NCBI GenBank assembly: GCA_035315885.1
Contig: DATFXM010000101.1
Coordinates: 62,001-126,000 of the forward strand
Length of the DNA: 64,000 nucleotides
From: DATFXM01 sp035315885
Lineage (GTDB): Bacteria; Acidobacteriota; Blastocatellia; UBA7656
Reading direction: 5' to 3'
Shown piece by piece: positions 26,438-35,609 of the stretch. How positions within the stretch are numbered: position 1 is the first letter of the stretch; each line of letters opens with the position of its first letter. A program made the translations under genes and the position numbers. Below the pieces are notes generated by a model. It ran no database searches. It was not told the DNA's origin and saw nothing but the letters and a program-made list of their open reading frames with translations.

Positions 26438-28264
26438 ATGGAACACAACAGTGACCACCTAGAAAAGGCCCACACACAACCTGACGAGACAGAGTCTGGA
26501 TATAAGAAAGACCACAGTAGGCGTGAATTTCTCGGACGTGTCGGTGGCATGGCGGCGATCGGTATGGCGGCGGGAGCAATTGGCGTGGAACCCTTCTTGA
26601 GCTCCAACGCTGGTGAAGCCAAGGCCGCGGAGATAGTTCCTGAGGATGACCATCATCGATTGGTTGATGCCGAGAAGATCCGCAAGGACGCAGCAATGAA
26701 CGAAAGACAGCTCGGAACGTTCCCTCATCCCACCAACGGAGACGAGGAGCTGTACTCGAACAGGATCGGGAACTTTCACAAGACGCTCCCGCACGATCCA
26801 ACGACCGGGGAGGTCGACCCTGCTGCCTACGACGCTCTTCTTAATGCTCTTAGCACCGGTAATTTTGCGGACTTCGAAGCAGTGCCCAGGCTGCCCGGCT
26901 CTACGGGAAGACTCGCGAATCCGCTCGGCGGACTCGCCTTCAATATGGATGGGCCTGATTCGCCCGCGATTCCGATCGGTCCGATACCACCGCCGATCGC
27001 AAGTGCCGGTGGAGCTGCGGAGGTCGTGGAGCTCTACTGGGAAGCGTATCTTCGGGACGTGCCTCTTGCCGATTACAACACTAGCAATCAGATTCTGATG
27101 CAGGCCTGCGCGGAACTATCGAGCCTGACTGATTTCCAGGGCGCAAAAATCGGCGGCCAGGTCACGCCACAAACGCTTTTTCGCTATCCGTACGCGGGGT
27201 GCATTGACGGCCCGATGGTCTCGCAGTTTCTGTATCGAACATTCACCGTTGATGGCATCAGCGTTCAGCCTACACCGGTATCACAGCTTCCAGTGATCGT
27301 CTGGAATCCGGACGGAACCTTGAACAGCTTCGGTCCAGGTTTGGACTTTCTAACCAGTTTCAACGAGTGGCTTGTTGTTGAAAATGGTTTTGCAAACCCG
27401 GCGGCTGCGGCGGCTCCCGGTCCGAATCTGTTCATCCACAGCGTAAGAGACATCGCTCAACTGGCAAACTCGGACAACATAAACAGTGTGTACATACGGG
27501 CCGCAAATCTAATGGGCGGACTAGGCGGTGTAGCAAACGGACCTTATGGCACGTCGGTGAGGCAGTCAGGGTTTTCAACTATCGGCGGGGGCGGTTACTT
27601 GAGCTCTCTTCTAGGGAACGTGCACAAAGGTGAGCGACACTCCTGGTTCACCAAGTGGCAGCTTCACCGGCATCTTCGTCCGGAGGCATTTGGCGGACTG
27701 GTCGATAGGCGACTGCAAGGTGTGACCAGCTATGACCTTCACCCTCAGCTATTGAACTCTCAGGTGGTTCAGCTCATAGGTCCTTACAATCAGCATCTCA
27801 ACAATGTGAAGTTCGGAACAAACGAGACGACGTTCTTGCTGCCACAGGCGGGGAGAGGCGGGAGCCCTTCCCATCCTTCAGCAAGTGCCGGCCACGCATT
27901 TACTGCGGGAGCTTGTGTGACTCTGCTGAAATACTGGTTCGCTGATGCGACGATTCCCCAGGGGCCCCTCACCAATACAACCCCTAAGAAACCGAGTCGC
28001 AATGGAATGACTCTGGAAAACTATGTCTATGGAACGGACGGTCCACCGCTCACAATCCATGGCGAGTTGAACAAGCTCTGCATGAATCTGTCCGAAGGAC
28101 GGAACATGTTAGGTTTTCACTATCGTGTGTCGGATGACTATTCAGGTAACCAGCAGGGCGAGGCGGTTGCGATCCGGCTGTTAACGGAACTCAAGACCAC
28201 CTATCCCGAGCCTGATTTCACCGTGACATTCACCAAGTTCGATGGCACTCCGGTGACCATCTGA
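26438..28264 (+). CDS. Tat-exported vanadium-dependent haloperoxidase-like protein
   Basis: A 608-residue PAP2/vanadium haloperoxidase superfamily protein. ATG 26438 follows AAAGGAGAGG. The twin-arginine signal is HSRREFLGRVGGMAAIGMAAG. The vanadate-binding residues appear as KWQLHRHLRPEAFGG (Lys and Arg, near residue 405), SASAGHAFTAG (Ser-Gly-His type, near 481) and GFHYRVSDDYSGNQQGEA (His and Arg with the trailing Asp, near 555-565). Family enzymes oxidise halides with H2O2; some act as phosphatases. Secretion fits a role in forming hypohalous acid or halogenated organics in soil, which is inference. It stands alone. Confidence 0.88.
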   Translation: MEHNSDHLEKAHTQPDETESGYKKDHSRREFLGRVGGMAAIGMAAGAIGVEPFLSSNAGEAKAAEIVPEDDHHRLVDAEKIRKDAAMNERQLGTFPHPTNGDEELYSNRIGNFHKTLPHDPTTGEVDPAAYDALLNALSTGNFADFEAVPRLPGSTGRLANPLGGLAFNMDGPDSPAIPIGPIPPPIASAGGAAEVVELYWEAYLRDVPLADYNTSNQILMQACAELSSLTDFQGAKIGGQVTPQTLFRYPYAGCIDGPMVSQFLYRTFTVDGISVQPTPVSQLPVIVWNPDGTLNSFGPGLDFLTSFNEWLVVENGFANPAAAAAPGPNLFIHSVRDIAQLANSDNINSVYIRAANLMGGLGGVANGPYGTSVRQSGFSTIGGGGYLSSLLGNVHKGERHSWFTKWQLHRHLRPEAFGGLVDRRLQGVTSYDLHPQLLNSQVVQLIGPYNQHLNNVKFGTNETTFLLPQAGRGGSPSHPSASAGHAFTAGACVTLLKYWFADATIPQGPLTNTTPKKPSRNGMTLENYVYGTDGPPLTIHGELNKLCMNLSEGRNMLGFHYRVSDDYSGNQQGEAVAIRLLTELKTTYPEPDFTVTFTKFDGTPVTI

Positions 28265-28341
28265 TTTCGGAGATTGGTGACGGCAACGCGAGCGCGTTGC
28301 CGTCGCCTCATTCGCCCTCCGGCAGCTACTCTTCTCGCGAT

Positions 28342-28734
28342 TCAATCGTGCGACGGCTGATAGATCTGAATGAGGTTCCCGCACGTGTCGGACAAAATTG
28401 CGATAGTTACCGGTCCCGCGTTTGTCGGCGCCATCGTAAACACGACCCCCAGAGCCTTGAGTCTCTCATATTCAGCTTGAATATCGTCCGCTTCAAAGGC
28501 AGTGATCGGGATGCCTTGCTTGAACATCGCTTCCTGGAACTGTTTGGCGGCCGGATTGGCGTTAGGCTCGAGCGCCAGCTCTACATCGGCGTGCCCTTCG
28601 GGCGAGATTACCGTCAGCCACCTGAATTCCCCCACCGGGATTTCCTTGCTCTTCTTGAAACCCAGGGTGTCGGTATAAAACTTCAGTGCCTTATCCTGAT
28701 TATCCACCAGAACGCTGGTCAGTTTGATTCTCAT
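28342..28734 (-). CDS. VOC (glyoxalase/bleomycin resistance) family protein
   Basis: A 130-residue single VOC domain protein: MRIKLTSVLVDNQDKALKFY, TLGFKKSKEIPVGEFRWLTV, GIPITAFEADDIQAEYERLK, GPVTIAILSDTCGNLIQIYQ. These are the betaalphabetabetabeta modules, with Glu/His-type metal positions less obvious. ATG 28734 follows GGAGGG. The function is undetermined. It lies just downstream of a small AraC regulator on the same strand, a pairing common for VOC genes. Confidence 0.88.
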   Translation of the reverse strand: MRIKLTSVLVDNQDKALKFYTDTLGFKKSKEIPVGEFRWLTVISPEGHADVELALEPNANPAAKQFQEAMFKQGIPITAFEADDIQAEYERLKALGVVFTMAPTNAGPVTIAILSDTCGNLIQIYQPSHD

Positions 28735-28830
28735 GAGCCCTCCTGTTGACTAGAAAGTGCCTCGCACCTGCATTGCTGGTAGCAGTCTAGCCAACACCAG
28801 ACATCGTTTGCTTCTCAAAAGTTGCTGAAT

Positions 28831-29244
28831 TTAGTTTGGCGGGCCGCACATCAGCGAGAAGCATCCCGGAATCAGTTGATGAGGGATCTCTCCGCGACGG
28901 GTCATCATCGAGCGGACTTTTTGCCTGTATGCCGTGGGCGCCATGCCCACTCGACGCGCGAACACGTAACTGAAGGTTCCAAGACTTGTGAATCCTGCTT
29001 CAAGACAAACATCGGTGACCGAGCGATCCGTGACAGTCAGAAGATGCTTGGCTTTCTCCAGCCTCGCGTGGAGCTGGCATTGCTTTGGGGTTTCGCCAAA
29101 GACCGCTTTGAACAAGCGGATGAAATGGTACGGGGACATGCCGGTAGCGCGGGCCACCTGTCGGACCGAGAACGTGCAGTCCTCGGTCTCGCGTAACAAG
29201 TCTCGCGCTTGAGTCAGTCTGATCAAGACCTCTCGGTGAAGCAT
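28831..29244 (-). CDS. Short AraC-family transcriptional regulator
   Basis: A 137-residue protein containing only the AraC double helix-turn-helix: FSVRQVARATGMSPYHFIRLFKAVFGETPKQ and TVTDRSVTDVCLEAGFTSLGTFSYVFARRVGMAPTAYR. No effector domain is present, so it may respond to level or partner rather than ligand. It is 96 bases ahead of the VOC gene on the same strand and may control it. Confidence 0.88.
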   Translation of the reverse strand: MLHREVLIRLTQARDLLRETEDCTFSVRQVARATGMSPYHFIRLFKAVFGETPKQCQLHARLEKAKHLLTVTDRSVTDVCLEAGFTSLGTFSYVFARRVGMAPTAYRQKVRSMMTRRGEIPHQLIPGCFSLMCGPPN

Positions 29245-29329
29245 GCCTGGTCAAGAATATGCTCCGATTGCCGATTCCGCAAAGTGCGTCAGCTCAATCA
29301 GTCAAATCAAACCAGGACACCGCCGACCG

Positions 29330-29884
29330 TTAGTTTTTCTGCGTGGACGACAGCGGCACGTATGCGAAAGATTTTGCCTTCGTTCCCTCGCCCCCATCGA
29401 TGCTCGCCTTAAGCGTACCGTCCGAGAGCTTTTGATAGATGATCCGCTTCGGGAAATCGTGTTCAGGGTTTTCGAAAATCGCTTGCTGGCCTGACAATCG
29501 CGTCAGCTTGAAGTCGGTGGCAGGACACCGGCCATTTGGACTGGCGACATAAAAAATCTCGTTGCCGCGCTGTTCGACCCTCAGGAATTCAAACTCGAGT
29601 GTCTTTTCGTTGACAACAGTTCGGCTCATACCGATCATCGAGCCTCCCGCCGGACGGGTCCAATGTTCCTCTACCTGCGCGCGTCCGCCCGCAGTTTGGC
29701 CACTTCCCGACGCCAAATTTCCTGACATCCAACTTCCCGACATCCAACTTCCCGACATCCATGCGAGATCTGAAATCGATGTCGCGTACGAGACGTGGAT
29801 GAATGATGGCGCGCTGGAGGCAAAGAGGCACGAAAGGTATACGACGATGCTTACGAAGATGCGGACAAGCTTTCTGTCGTTCAT
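29330..29884 (-). CDS. Exported DUF6265-type protein with internal repeat
   Basis: A 184-residue protein with a signal sequence (VRIFVSIVVYLSCLFASSAPS) and the motif pattern DLAWMSGSW ... VEEHWTRPAGGSMIGMSRTV ... FEFLRVEQRGNEIFYVASP, then FENPEHDFPKRIIYQ, known from a lipocalin-like family of unknown function. A WMSGS unit is repeated three times (bases about 29712-29760). ATG 29884 follows CAGGAGAAGG. The function is unknown. Confidence 0.75.
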   Translation of the reverse strand: MNDRKLVRIFVSIVVYLSCLFASSAPSFIHVSYATSISDLAWMSGSWMSGSWMSGNLASGSGQTAGGRAQVEEHWTRPAGGSMIGMSRTVVNEKTLEFEFLRVEQRGNEIFYVASPNGRCPATDFKLTRLSGQQAIFENPEHDFPKRIIYQKLSDGTLKASIDGGEGTKAKSFAYVPLSSTQKN

Positions 29885-29995
29885 GGGTACCTTCTCCTGA
29901 GCTTGGTGATGATCCAGATTACGACAACTATCCAGCTAGCGTATTGGAAAAAACCGACATTGTTAGCGCGCGTGATCTAACTGACGCGATTTCTC

Positions 29996-30811
29996 TCAGC
30001 GATGTTTGCGCGTGAAAGCGTGGGTCAGATCGCTCGATGCGGAGAGCAGCGTAGCGGGTGTCTGCTCGGCGAATTGCTGAAAGTCTCGAATCAAATGGGC
30101 CTGATCGTAGTAGCCGCAATCCGAGGCGATGGCCGCCCAGTTCGGATCGTCTCGATCAACCGCCCGAAAGACTTCCTGGAAGCGCAGGATGCGACAAAAC
30201 ATCTTCGGTCCAAGGCCGATTTCGTAGGTGAATCTGCGTTCGAGTTGACGGTTGCTCAGACCTGCTGCGCGGGCCAGCGCGTCCAGGGAAACCTTTCCGG
30301 CATTCCTAACCACATCGGCGGCCAGACCAACGAGTGACGGAGTGGGCTTGCTGTCGTGGACGCGTTTCACCAGGACCTTCTGCAGCGCCTCGACTTTCAG
30401 AGGCAAAACAGCATTCGATTCAACTGCATCGGTCAAATCGCGAGCGAGCTCACTGGAAAGGGCGAACAGGTCCACAACCTGATTTGTAGTTTCGTGCATC
30501 GGGAATTTGAAGAAAGGGTAGGTGCCACCCGGATGAAAGCGAATCCCGATCAACTCCACGGCACCCGTTGGTTTGATGATGACCGGACGGGTCATCTGGC
30601 CTACGAGAAAATGTCTCGGTTGAAGCTCGTCCTCGCCGCCGGGCTTAAGCTCTTGCATCGGCGCGCGAAGATTCAAGACAACTTCGACGCAACCATCGGG
30701 AAGAATCCTCTCCGGCTGCTGGTCAGAGGCGACAGCGGTTCCTTCAAGAATCCAGAAACATTCAACAAGACGAGCGAGGGATGCCCTTGGCTGAAGCTCT
30801 CTGTACAGCAT
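29996..30811 (-). CDS. AraC-family regulator with N-terminal sensor domain
   Basis: A 271-residue regulator. Residues 1-150 match the DUF6597-like N-domain (MLYRELQPRASLARLVECFW, RILPDGCVEVVLNLRAP, FLVGQMTRPVIIKPTGAVELIGIRFHPGG). The C-terminal AraC HTH contains SLDALARAAGLSNRQLERRF and GLGPKMFCRILRFQEVFRAV. The target is unknown; it may act on the neighbouring exported protein gene or on itself. Confidence 0.88.
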   Translation of the reverse strand: MLYRELQPRASLARLVECFWILEGTAVASDQQPERILPDGCVEVVLNLRAPMQELKPGGEDELQPRHFLVGQMTRPVIIKPTGAVELIGIRFHPGGTYPFFKFPMHETTNQVVDLFALSSELARDLTDAVESNAVLPLKVEALQKVLVKRVHDSKPTPSLVGLAADVVRNAGKVSLDALARAAGLSNRQLERRFTYEIGLGPKMFCRILRFQEVFRAVDRDDPNWAAIASDCGYYDQAHLIRDFQQFAEQTPATLLSASSDLTHAFTRKHR

Positions 30812-30925
30812 CCTGAGGTATTGTCCCCGATGTAAGAATGAAGTGCTGAAAATGAGAGATCTGAGGGTCAGCTAACACAAGCGCAGTTGTGTAGTGCCCT
30901 CTCTCAATCTGAAACGAAGCACTCG

Positions 30926-31903
30926 TCACGAAACCCGTGCTGCGCGGGTCATGGCATCATCGGGCGGCACATATGCGAGCGTCATCTGCTCGTCCCGAGG
31001 ATGTTCAGGGAGACTCACAGGACGCCACGCCTCCCAGTACGATTGAAGTCGGTTGGCGAACGCCCTGGGTCGTTCACTGTAAATTCGTACCCCGACGGTT
31101 TGCGCTTTGGCCTGAAGGTGACCTCGTCGATTGTCTATGAGTTGAACAAGTTTCTCGAACTCGCTCGAGGTTGAATACTCCTCGCTTCGATCCGCTCGGT
31201 CTCTCAGCAGCGAGAGGTCGTGATCTTCGCTTAAGTAGTCTGACAGTCTGCTCAGCTCGTCGCTGAAAGTGTCCAACACCTTCGGCCACATCGGGTTCAA
31301 CACTGAAAGCTGATACCACAGATATTTGACCTGTTTTCGCCACTCATGAAAGCTCTCAGATGTCCTCTCGGCTTGCGCGACAGCATAAGCGTCGCGACCT
31401 TTCTTGTAGGTTCGCTTGACCCCCAGCTTCAAAGCGCCAAAGCCATCCGTAAACAATGGCCAGCCCTCAACGCGTAGCCGCGCGGCGTTGAGATCGTCGA
31501 TCACCTTTGCGACCTGATCTCTGTCGATGTGCTGGTCCGCTCTCGACCTGCGCAGGCGCTTTCGCAAAGACCTTATGTCGGGATCAGCAAGCTTTTCGCC
31601 GAACTCGCGCACAAGATCCTCAAGCGCGCCCGCAACGACCACCGTGTCTCGAGCCGCCGAGAGTTGACGTCCCGTATCACGGTAAGCGGCATTCTCAACC
31701 TTGAATATCTCTCGGCCGATCTCCCCCTGAACGAGGCGCAAGACCGCCCTGATCTTCTTGAAACAAACTCGAGCCTCGTGGACAGCCCGGGCTTTGTTTC
31801 TGGTCCTCAGTTCCAGCAGGTCCACTGATCGGTCTACCTGATCGAGCGAAATGCGCTTGATGGCAGCCGGTACTTGTTCCCCCTCTTTGATTCGAAATCC
31901 CAT
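30926..31903 (-). CDS. CHAD domain protein
   Basis: A 325-residue helical protein. ATG 31903 (MGFRIKEGEQVP) follows CGAGGGAGAAC, so the 37-residue longer frame is discarded. Repeated basic/His patterns (VHEARVCFKKIRAVLRLV, SFHEWRKQVKYLWYQL, RRSRADQHIDRDQVAK) are the conserved His/Arg/Lys of CHAD domains, which bind polyphosphate. A role at polyphosphate granules is family knowledge. It lacks a CYTH partner nearby. Confidence 0.88.
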   Translation of the reverse strand: MGFRIKEGEQVPAAIKRISLDQVDRSVDLLELRTRNKARAVHEARVCFKKIRAVLRLVQGEIGREIFKVENAAYRDTGRQLSAARDTVVVAGALEDLVREFGEKLADPDIRSLRKRLRRSRADQHIDRDQVAKVIDDLNAARLRVEGWPLFTDGFGALKLGVKRTYKKGRDAYAVAQAERTSESFHEWRKQVKYLWYQLSVLNPMWPKVLDTFSDELSRLSDYLSEDHDLSLLRDRADRSEEYSTSSEFEKLVQLIDNRRGHLQAKAQTVGVRIYSERPRAFANRLQSYWEAWRPVSLPEHPRDEQMTLAYVPPDDAMTRAARVS

Positions 31904-32439
31904 GAGGTTCTCCCTCGATTCACTGTTTAAGGAACAGAAAGCCAGGACTTTTCTTTTATGATGGCCGTTAGTCAAAGACTTACGAGACTTGTCCGCAGTC
32001 TGACTTCCGTTCACCGGCCGTATCCTAATGAAATCATCAACTTAGCCTGCATGCCCGTTTGCGTTCTCGTCTTCAATTTACAGGTTCCTGTTGCAGTTTG
32101 GCAACATCGAGGATTGCCCCGACGACTGCCGGCATAGCCTAACATCCGTCATCCTCGGAATCAGTCCGGAGAATCAGTCCTCCCACATCCCACTGCAATT
32201 CTGTGACCTTCAAAGGGAGAAAGAATGAATACCGGTTTTTTGAGGATTTGGTCAATGAAGGCTCCTTAATCCCAGAAAAAGTAAAAACAATCTGAATATT
32301 TCTGAAACAGAATCAATGTAGATGGACTCTGTGTGTATGCCAGCGAGTACAATCAGACAAATTGATTTAGCATTGAATCTCAAAATCCGGTCGAAGCTGC
32401 TTGCACAAGGAAACGCATCATTGCTGAGGAGGGCGAACC
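31904..32439. other. Intergenic region, no gene seen
   Basis: About 530 bases between the divergent CHAD and DUF2270 genes. It is AT-richer around 32260-32370 than its surroundings, and no credible ORF was found. AGGAGGGCGAACC just ahead of 32440 is the ribosome binding site of the DUF2270 gene. Promoters for both genes are expected here but not resolved. Confidence 0.4.
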
Positions 32440-33144
32440 ATGAGCACTTCAGTTGAACATGCAGATGGACCTCTGCTGAACGCCGCGGAGCTTGGAGCCG
32501 TCGCGCATCTTTACCGAGGTGAAATGTACCGTAGCAAGATCTGGAGGACCAGGCTGGACACAACGACTAACTGGGGCGTTGCCACTACGGGGGTTGCGCT
32601 ATCGGTCACTTTCAGCAGCAATGAGAGCTCGCCGGTACCACTCGCGCTCGTGGGATTGCTGGTGATGGTTTTCCTGGTGATAGAGGCTCGACGTTATCGG
32701 TATTTTGACATCTGGCGCACTCGGGTTCGCATGATGGAAATCTATTTCTACGGCCCGATACTGATGGGTCGAGGGTTCCAAACGGATGGCGGCTGGAATG
32801 AAGCCCTGGCCAGAGACTACGAACACCTTCACTTTCACATAAGTTTCTGGGAGGCGGCCGGACGCCGTCTGAGGCGCAACTACGGCTGGATTTTCGCTAT
32901 TCAGGCGATCAGCTACGTCGCTAAGATCTCTATTCATCCCTATCCGGTGAGAGACCTGGCAGAATTCTGGGATCACGCTGCCATAGGACCGGTGCCCGGA
33001 CAAGCGATAGTCGCCTTCGGAGTGCTTTTTCATCTTAGTCTGGTCTTGTTGGCGGCGTTCACGATACGTGACCAGCACGCGGCTGGCCGAATCGAGCGGC
33101 CGAAGGATTATGACGATCCGATGGTGAAGCTTGGTGTTCACTAA
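32440..33144 (+). CDS. DUF2270 membrane protein
   Basis: A 234-residue protein with the family opening GAVAHLYRGEMYRSKIWRTRLDTTTNWGV and then VIEARRYRYFDIWRTRVRMMEI. Four membrane segments are apparent, two near residues 45-85 and two in the last 90 residues. The C-terminal tail is RPKDYDDPMVKLGVH. DUF2270 proteins are widespread integral membrane proteins of unknown function. The gene is alone, convergent with the DUF488 gene. Confidence 0.85.
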   Translation: MSTSVEHADGPLLNAAELGAVAHLYRGEMYRSKIWRTRLDTTTNWGVATTGVALSVTFSSNESSPVPLALVGLLVMVFLVIEARRYRYFDIWRTRVRMMEIYFYGPILMGRGFQTDGGWNEALARDYEHLHFHISFWEAAGRRLRRNYGWIFAIQAISYVAKISIHPYPVRDLAEFWDHAAIGPVPGQAIVAFGVLFHLSLVLLAAFTIRDQHAAGRIERPKDYDDPMVKLGVH

Positions 33145-33188
33145 GGGATCTCTCGGAAAAACCAATGGACAGTCGCAACACGAGGCTT

Positions 33189-33578
33189 TCACGTCAGCAC
33201 TGCGCCCTCGTCGCGCAGCAGTTCCCTTAACACCAAGCGGTGACATCTGCTCTCGTCTTCGCAGTAGCACCCGAATGAGAAGTTCGAATCTCGAGAGAGC
33301 GCCGCGAGGGCCGCAATCAGGTGCCGCGCCGCAGGGTCACGCATCTCTCGCCGGTATTTCCTTTCAAAAGCGGCCCATCTCCGTGCAGTCCAGGGCTCCG
33401 ATCGCCCCCAGGAGACCAGTTCGGCGCTGGGAGCCAGTTCGGGCAGCCACACGTCGAAGAAATCTCGGCGCGCGTAATCCTGCTTACGCACCCCGCGAGG
33501 CGGATGTCGAACGGTACCGAGGCGTATGCCTTCGCGCGGACCGCGAGATGTTCCGAGGCGTACAACACTAATAGACAT
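33189..33578 (-). CDS. DUF488 (YeaO-like) family protein
   Basis: A 129-residue protein with the family pattern IRLGTVRHPPRGVRKQDYARRDFFDVWLPELAPSAEL, W...FERKYRREM and GCYCEDESRCHRLVLRELL. The C-terminal Cys-x-Cys and His cluster is typical and may bind metal. The function is unknown. Cytoplasmic, with no signal. Confidence 0.82.
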   Translation of the reverse strand: MSISVVRLGTSRGPREGIRLGTVRHPPRGVRKQDYARRDFFDVWLPELAPSAELVSWGRSEPWTARRWAAFERKYRREMRDPAARHLIAALAALSRDSNFSFGCYCEDESRCHRLVLRELLRDEGAVLT

Positions 33579-34358
33579 GGTTATGGTTCCCTGTTTGTAA
33601 GATCTCGGGATTGGTGTTCTATACGATGAGGCAGCCGCTAGAACCTATCCAGAACGGATCATTCAGTTTCGAGGGCTGCGATCAGGGCAGGTATCATTTT
33701 CCCTCCAAACCGGTTGCCTCCAAACCGGGCACGCGATTCTGAAAAACATTGAAAGCACTGAAATGAAGATCAGAGGACTAACTGCGGAAATCGTCAGTCC
33801 TCCGATCCTGAACGGTAGGTTATCAAACTTCCCGATCTTCCTGGCTACAAAGTGCCAAGAGACTCGCGGAGTTTACAAGAGCCCGATGGTCCGAGCAACA
33901 GGAAAACAGATTTCGGTGGCGTAGTCCTGGTTGGTTGTGATTTCGGGAATCGGTGCAGATTTCGTGAATCGGCGCAGTCCCGAGATGCGCGATGAAGTAA
34001 GACAGGTTTCACGCAAAGAGCGCAGACTCGCCAAGAGCGCAAAGACTCAGAGGGCGCAAGACTCAAGAACGTCGCCAACACAAGTTTTCGAGAGGCACTC
34101 CCGGAAAGCTGCGAACAAGAGGCGGGAGAGCGGCCCGACTCCCGCGTATTAGACAAACCCGATGCAAGCCAAACAAGCTCTTCCGCCTGAGCTGGTGAGG
34201 ATTCGGGCCTTGCTTTGATCCTTCAGTTATCGGGCCGCTCTCTCGACGTTTGTTTCACTCGCATGATAGAAACTACCCTTCAGGAGTCACACCCTAAGCT
34301 GGTCAATCCTTGGACGTGACCCCTGAATGTAAGTGGAGCCGCCCATAATGCTGGGCGT
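33579..34358. other. Intergenic region with small repeats, no gene seen
   Basis: No ORF here has credible coding character. Two structures are visible. GATCAGAGGACT (33768-33779) pairs with AGTCCTCCGATC (33796-33807), 11 of 12 bases. A low-complexity CGCAAAGAGCGCAGACTCGC tract at about 34010-34075 belongs to the CGCAAAG repeat vocabulary. The rest is featureless. Confidence 0.5.
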
Positions 34359-34382
34359 CCCTGTCTATTAAAATAGACAGGG
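34359..34382. promoter_or_regulatory. Perfect 11-bp dyad upstream of the XRE regulator
   Basis: CCCTGTCTATT and AATAGACAGGG flank two A bases. The dyad lies 20 bases ahead of the ORF start at 34402 and is probably an operator for autoregulation. A terminator is less likely because no gene ends just upstream. Confidence 0.6.
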
Positions 34383-34401
34383 CGATACTAAGCTATCCCC
34401 G

Positions 34402-34848
34402 ATGGGAATGTCAACTACTTTTGACATTCCCGCGGCAGGCTGCGGAGCGCCCGTGGAAACCCTTGCCCAGTACGTGACACGGATAATGAAACAGAAAGGG
34501 CTCAGCTCGCGTGATGTCGAAACGCGAAGCGGCAGGAAGATCGGAGATGCTTACGTTCATCGCATCATGACGGGCGATGCGGTGAATCCGTCGGTGGGAA
34601 AGTTGAAGGCTCTCGCCCTCGGTCTTGCGGTGACCGAGGATGAAGTGTTTAAGGTAGCCCGCGGTGTCCCCGCCAAAGAAAGGCCGGCTTCCTACAACGC
34701 CGATCCGTGGCCTCCCAATGTCCTTCTTAGAGCGATGGAGCGAATAGTCTCCAGCCCTGAGTTGACCAGAGCAGTGAAGCTCCTCCTCGCCCAACCGCCC
34801 GATAAGCTGCGCCGCTTGTTGCGGGTCATCGAGAAAGAAGCGGAATAA
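34402..34848 (+). CDS. XRE-family helix-turn-helix regulator
   Basis: Up to 148 residues with one HTH_3 domain: LAQYVTRIMKQKGLSSRDVETRSGRKIGDAYVHRIMTGDAVNPSVGKLKALALGL, then a C-terminal helical region ending RRLLRVIEKEAE. The ATG at 34402 places a perfect dyad (34404-34431) inside the first codons. An in-frame GTG at 34453 (VETLAQYV) would leave the dyad in the leader and still keep the entire HTH. I list the longest form but consider 34453 a realistic start. Targets are unknown. Confidence 0.8.
   Translation: MGMSTTFDIPAAGCGAPVETLAQYVTRIMKQKGLSSRDVETRSGRKIGDAYVHRIMTGDAVNPSVGKLKALALGLAVTEDEVFKVARGVPAKERPASYNADPWPPNVLLRAMERIVSSPELTRAVKLLLAQPPDKLRRLLRVIEKEAE
34404..34431. promoter_or_regulatory. 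Second perfect 11-bp dyad, overlapping the annotated XRE start
   Basis: GGGAATGTCAA (34404-34414) and TTGACATTCCC (34421-34431) are exact inverted repeats around CTACTT. Two such dyads in tandem ahead of an HTH gene fit an autoregulatory operator, or the -35-like TTGACA may form part of a promoter. Confidence 0.6.
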
Positions 34849-34852
34849 GCCT

Positions 34853-35185
34853 TCAGTAGTTCCGCGTATTGTTGGCCCGATTCGCCTGGACTTCAGGAAC
34901 GACGTTGCCAGTATCAACTTTCACAGTTAGTGGCGGATCTTCGAAGAAGTCCGGGTCATTTGGTTTGACGAAACACCCCGGCTGATTTGGAGGAGCGAAT
35001 CGGATGACTCGCACCATGTTGCGCGTTCGTTGGAATGAAAAATCGCGCGTTCCGCCCGGATGCAGGCTCGTGGCAGCTACGGTCTCAGTCCGCAAGACCT
35101 GATTATTCGAGCTGCAGTGCCCTCCATTCACCACCAACCGAGTTGTCTTACCTGCTCGCGTATCGCGGGGATAGGGCCAATTCAC
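34853..35185 (-). CDS. Hypothetical protein, possibly a gene fragment
   Basis: 110 residues with plausible composition: NGGHCSSNNQVLRTETVAAT, SLHPGGTRDFSFQRT, RFAPPNQPGCFVKPNDPDFF, PLTVKVDTGNVVPEVQ. The look is that of a secreted beta-rich protein domain with two Cys. It starts at a GTG without a clear ribosome binding site or signal peptide, so it may be the C-terminal remnant of a longer gene. Family not recognised. Confidence 0.35.
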   Translation of the reverse strand: MNWPYPRDTRAGKTTRLVVNGGHCSSNNQVLRTETVAATSLHPGGTRDFSFQRTRNMVRVIRFAPPNQPGCFVKPNDPDFFEDPPLTVKVDTGNVVPEVQANRANNTRNY

Positions 35186-35609
35186 TCAGACACAACTAAA
35201 CCAGGACGACCCCGATTTGCGCATTGGCGTCTGCGAATCGAGCCGACGGTTCCAGCACTTCTGATCTCACAAATCACTGACTTAGTTCTACGACTGTCCG
35301 CTTGATTATCTGCGCCGCCGCTACGTTGCTACTGGTGCCCAGCTTGGCGCTGCTTCGCACCGGCACGAAAGCATTAAGCAGAGATCGATCGGCACATCGC
35401 CAGCTACTACCTGAGAAACAGGAATGAAATATCTTGGGCCACTCTCTACAGTTTGCTAGCTCAGAGTCTCTCCACACCCCTTCTCACCGAGTCTCAGCGT
35501 CCCTCCTCTCCGCGACGCCCTTCGCCATCTCTGCACGCGCGGCAACGACGAGAGGTCCAGCAGACTCTTTAGTCTTAGCGATGGTTGCTGATAGTGATGC
35601 GAATCAAGT
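35186..35609. other. Intergenic region, no gene seen
   Basis: About 420 bases without a credible ORF. A pyrimidine-rich stretch at 35463-35520 (CTCACCGAGTCTCAGCGTCC, CTCCTCTCCGCGAC) looks like a lone arm of the purine/pyrimidine repeat family. Confidence 0.4.

Noticed and set aside
33845..34156. 103-residue minus-strand ORF in the gap before the XRE gene
   Set aside because: Ser/Arg/Leu-rich translation of a CGCAAAG low-complexity tract; no start context.
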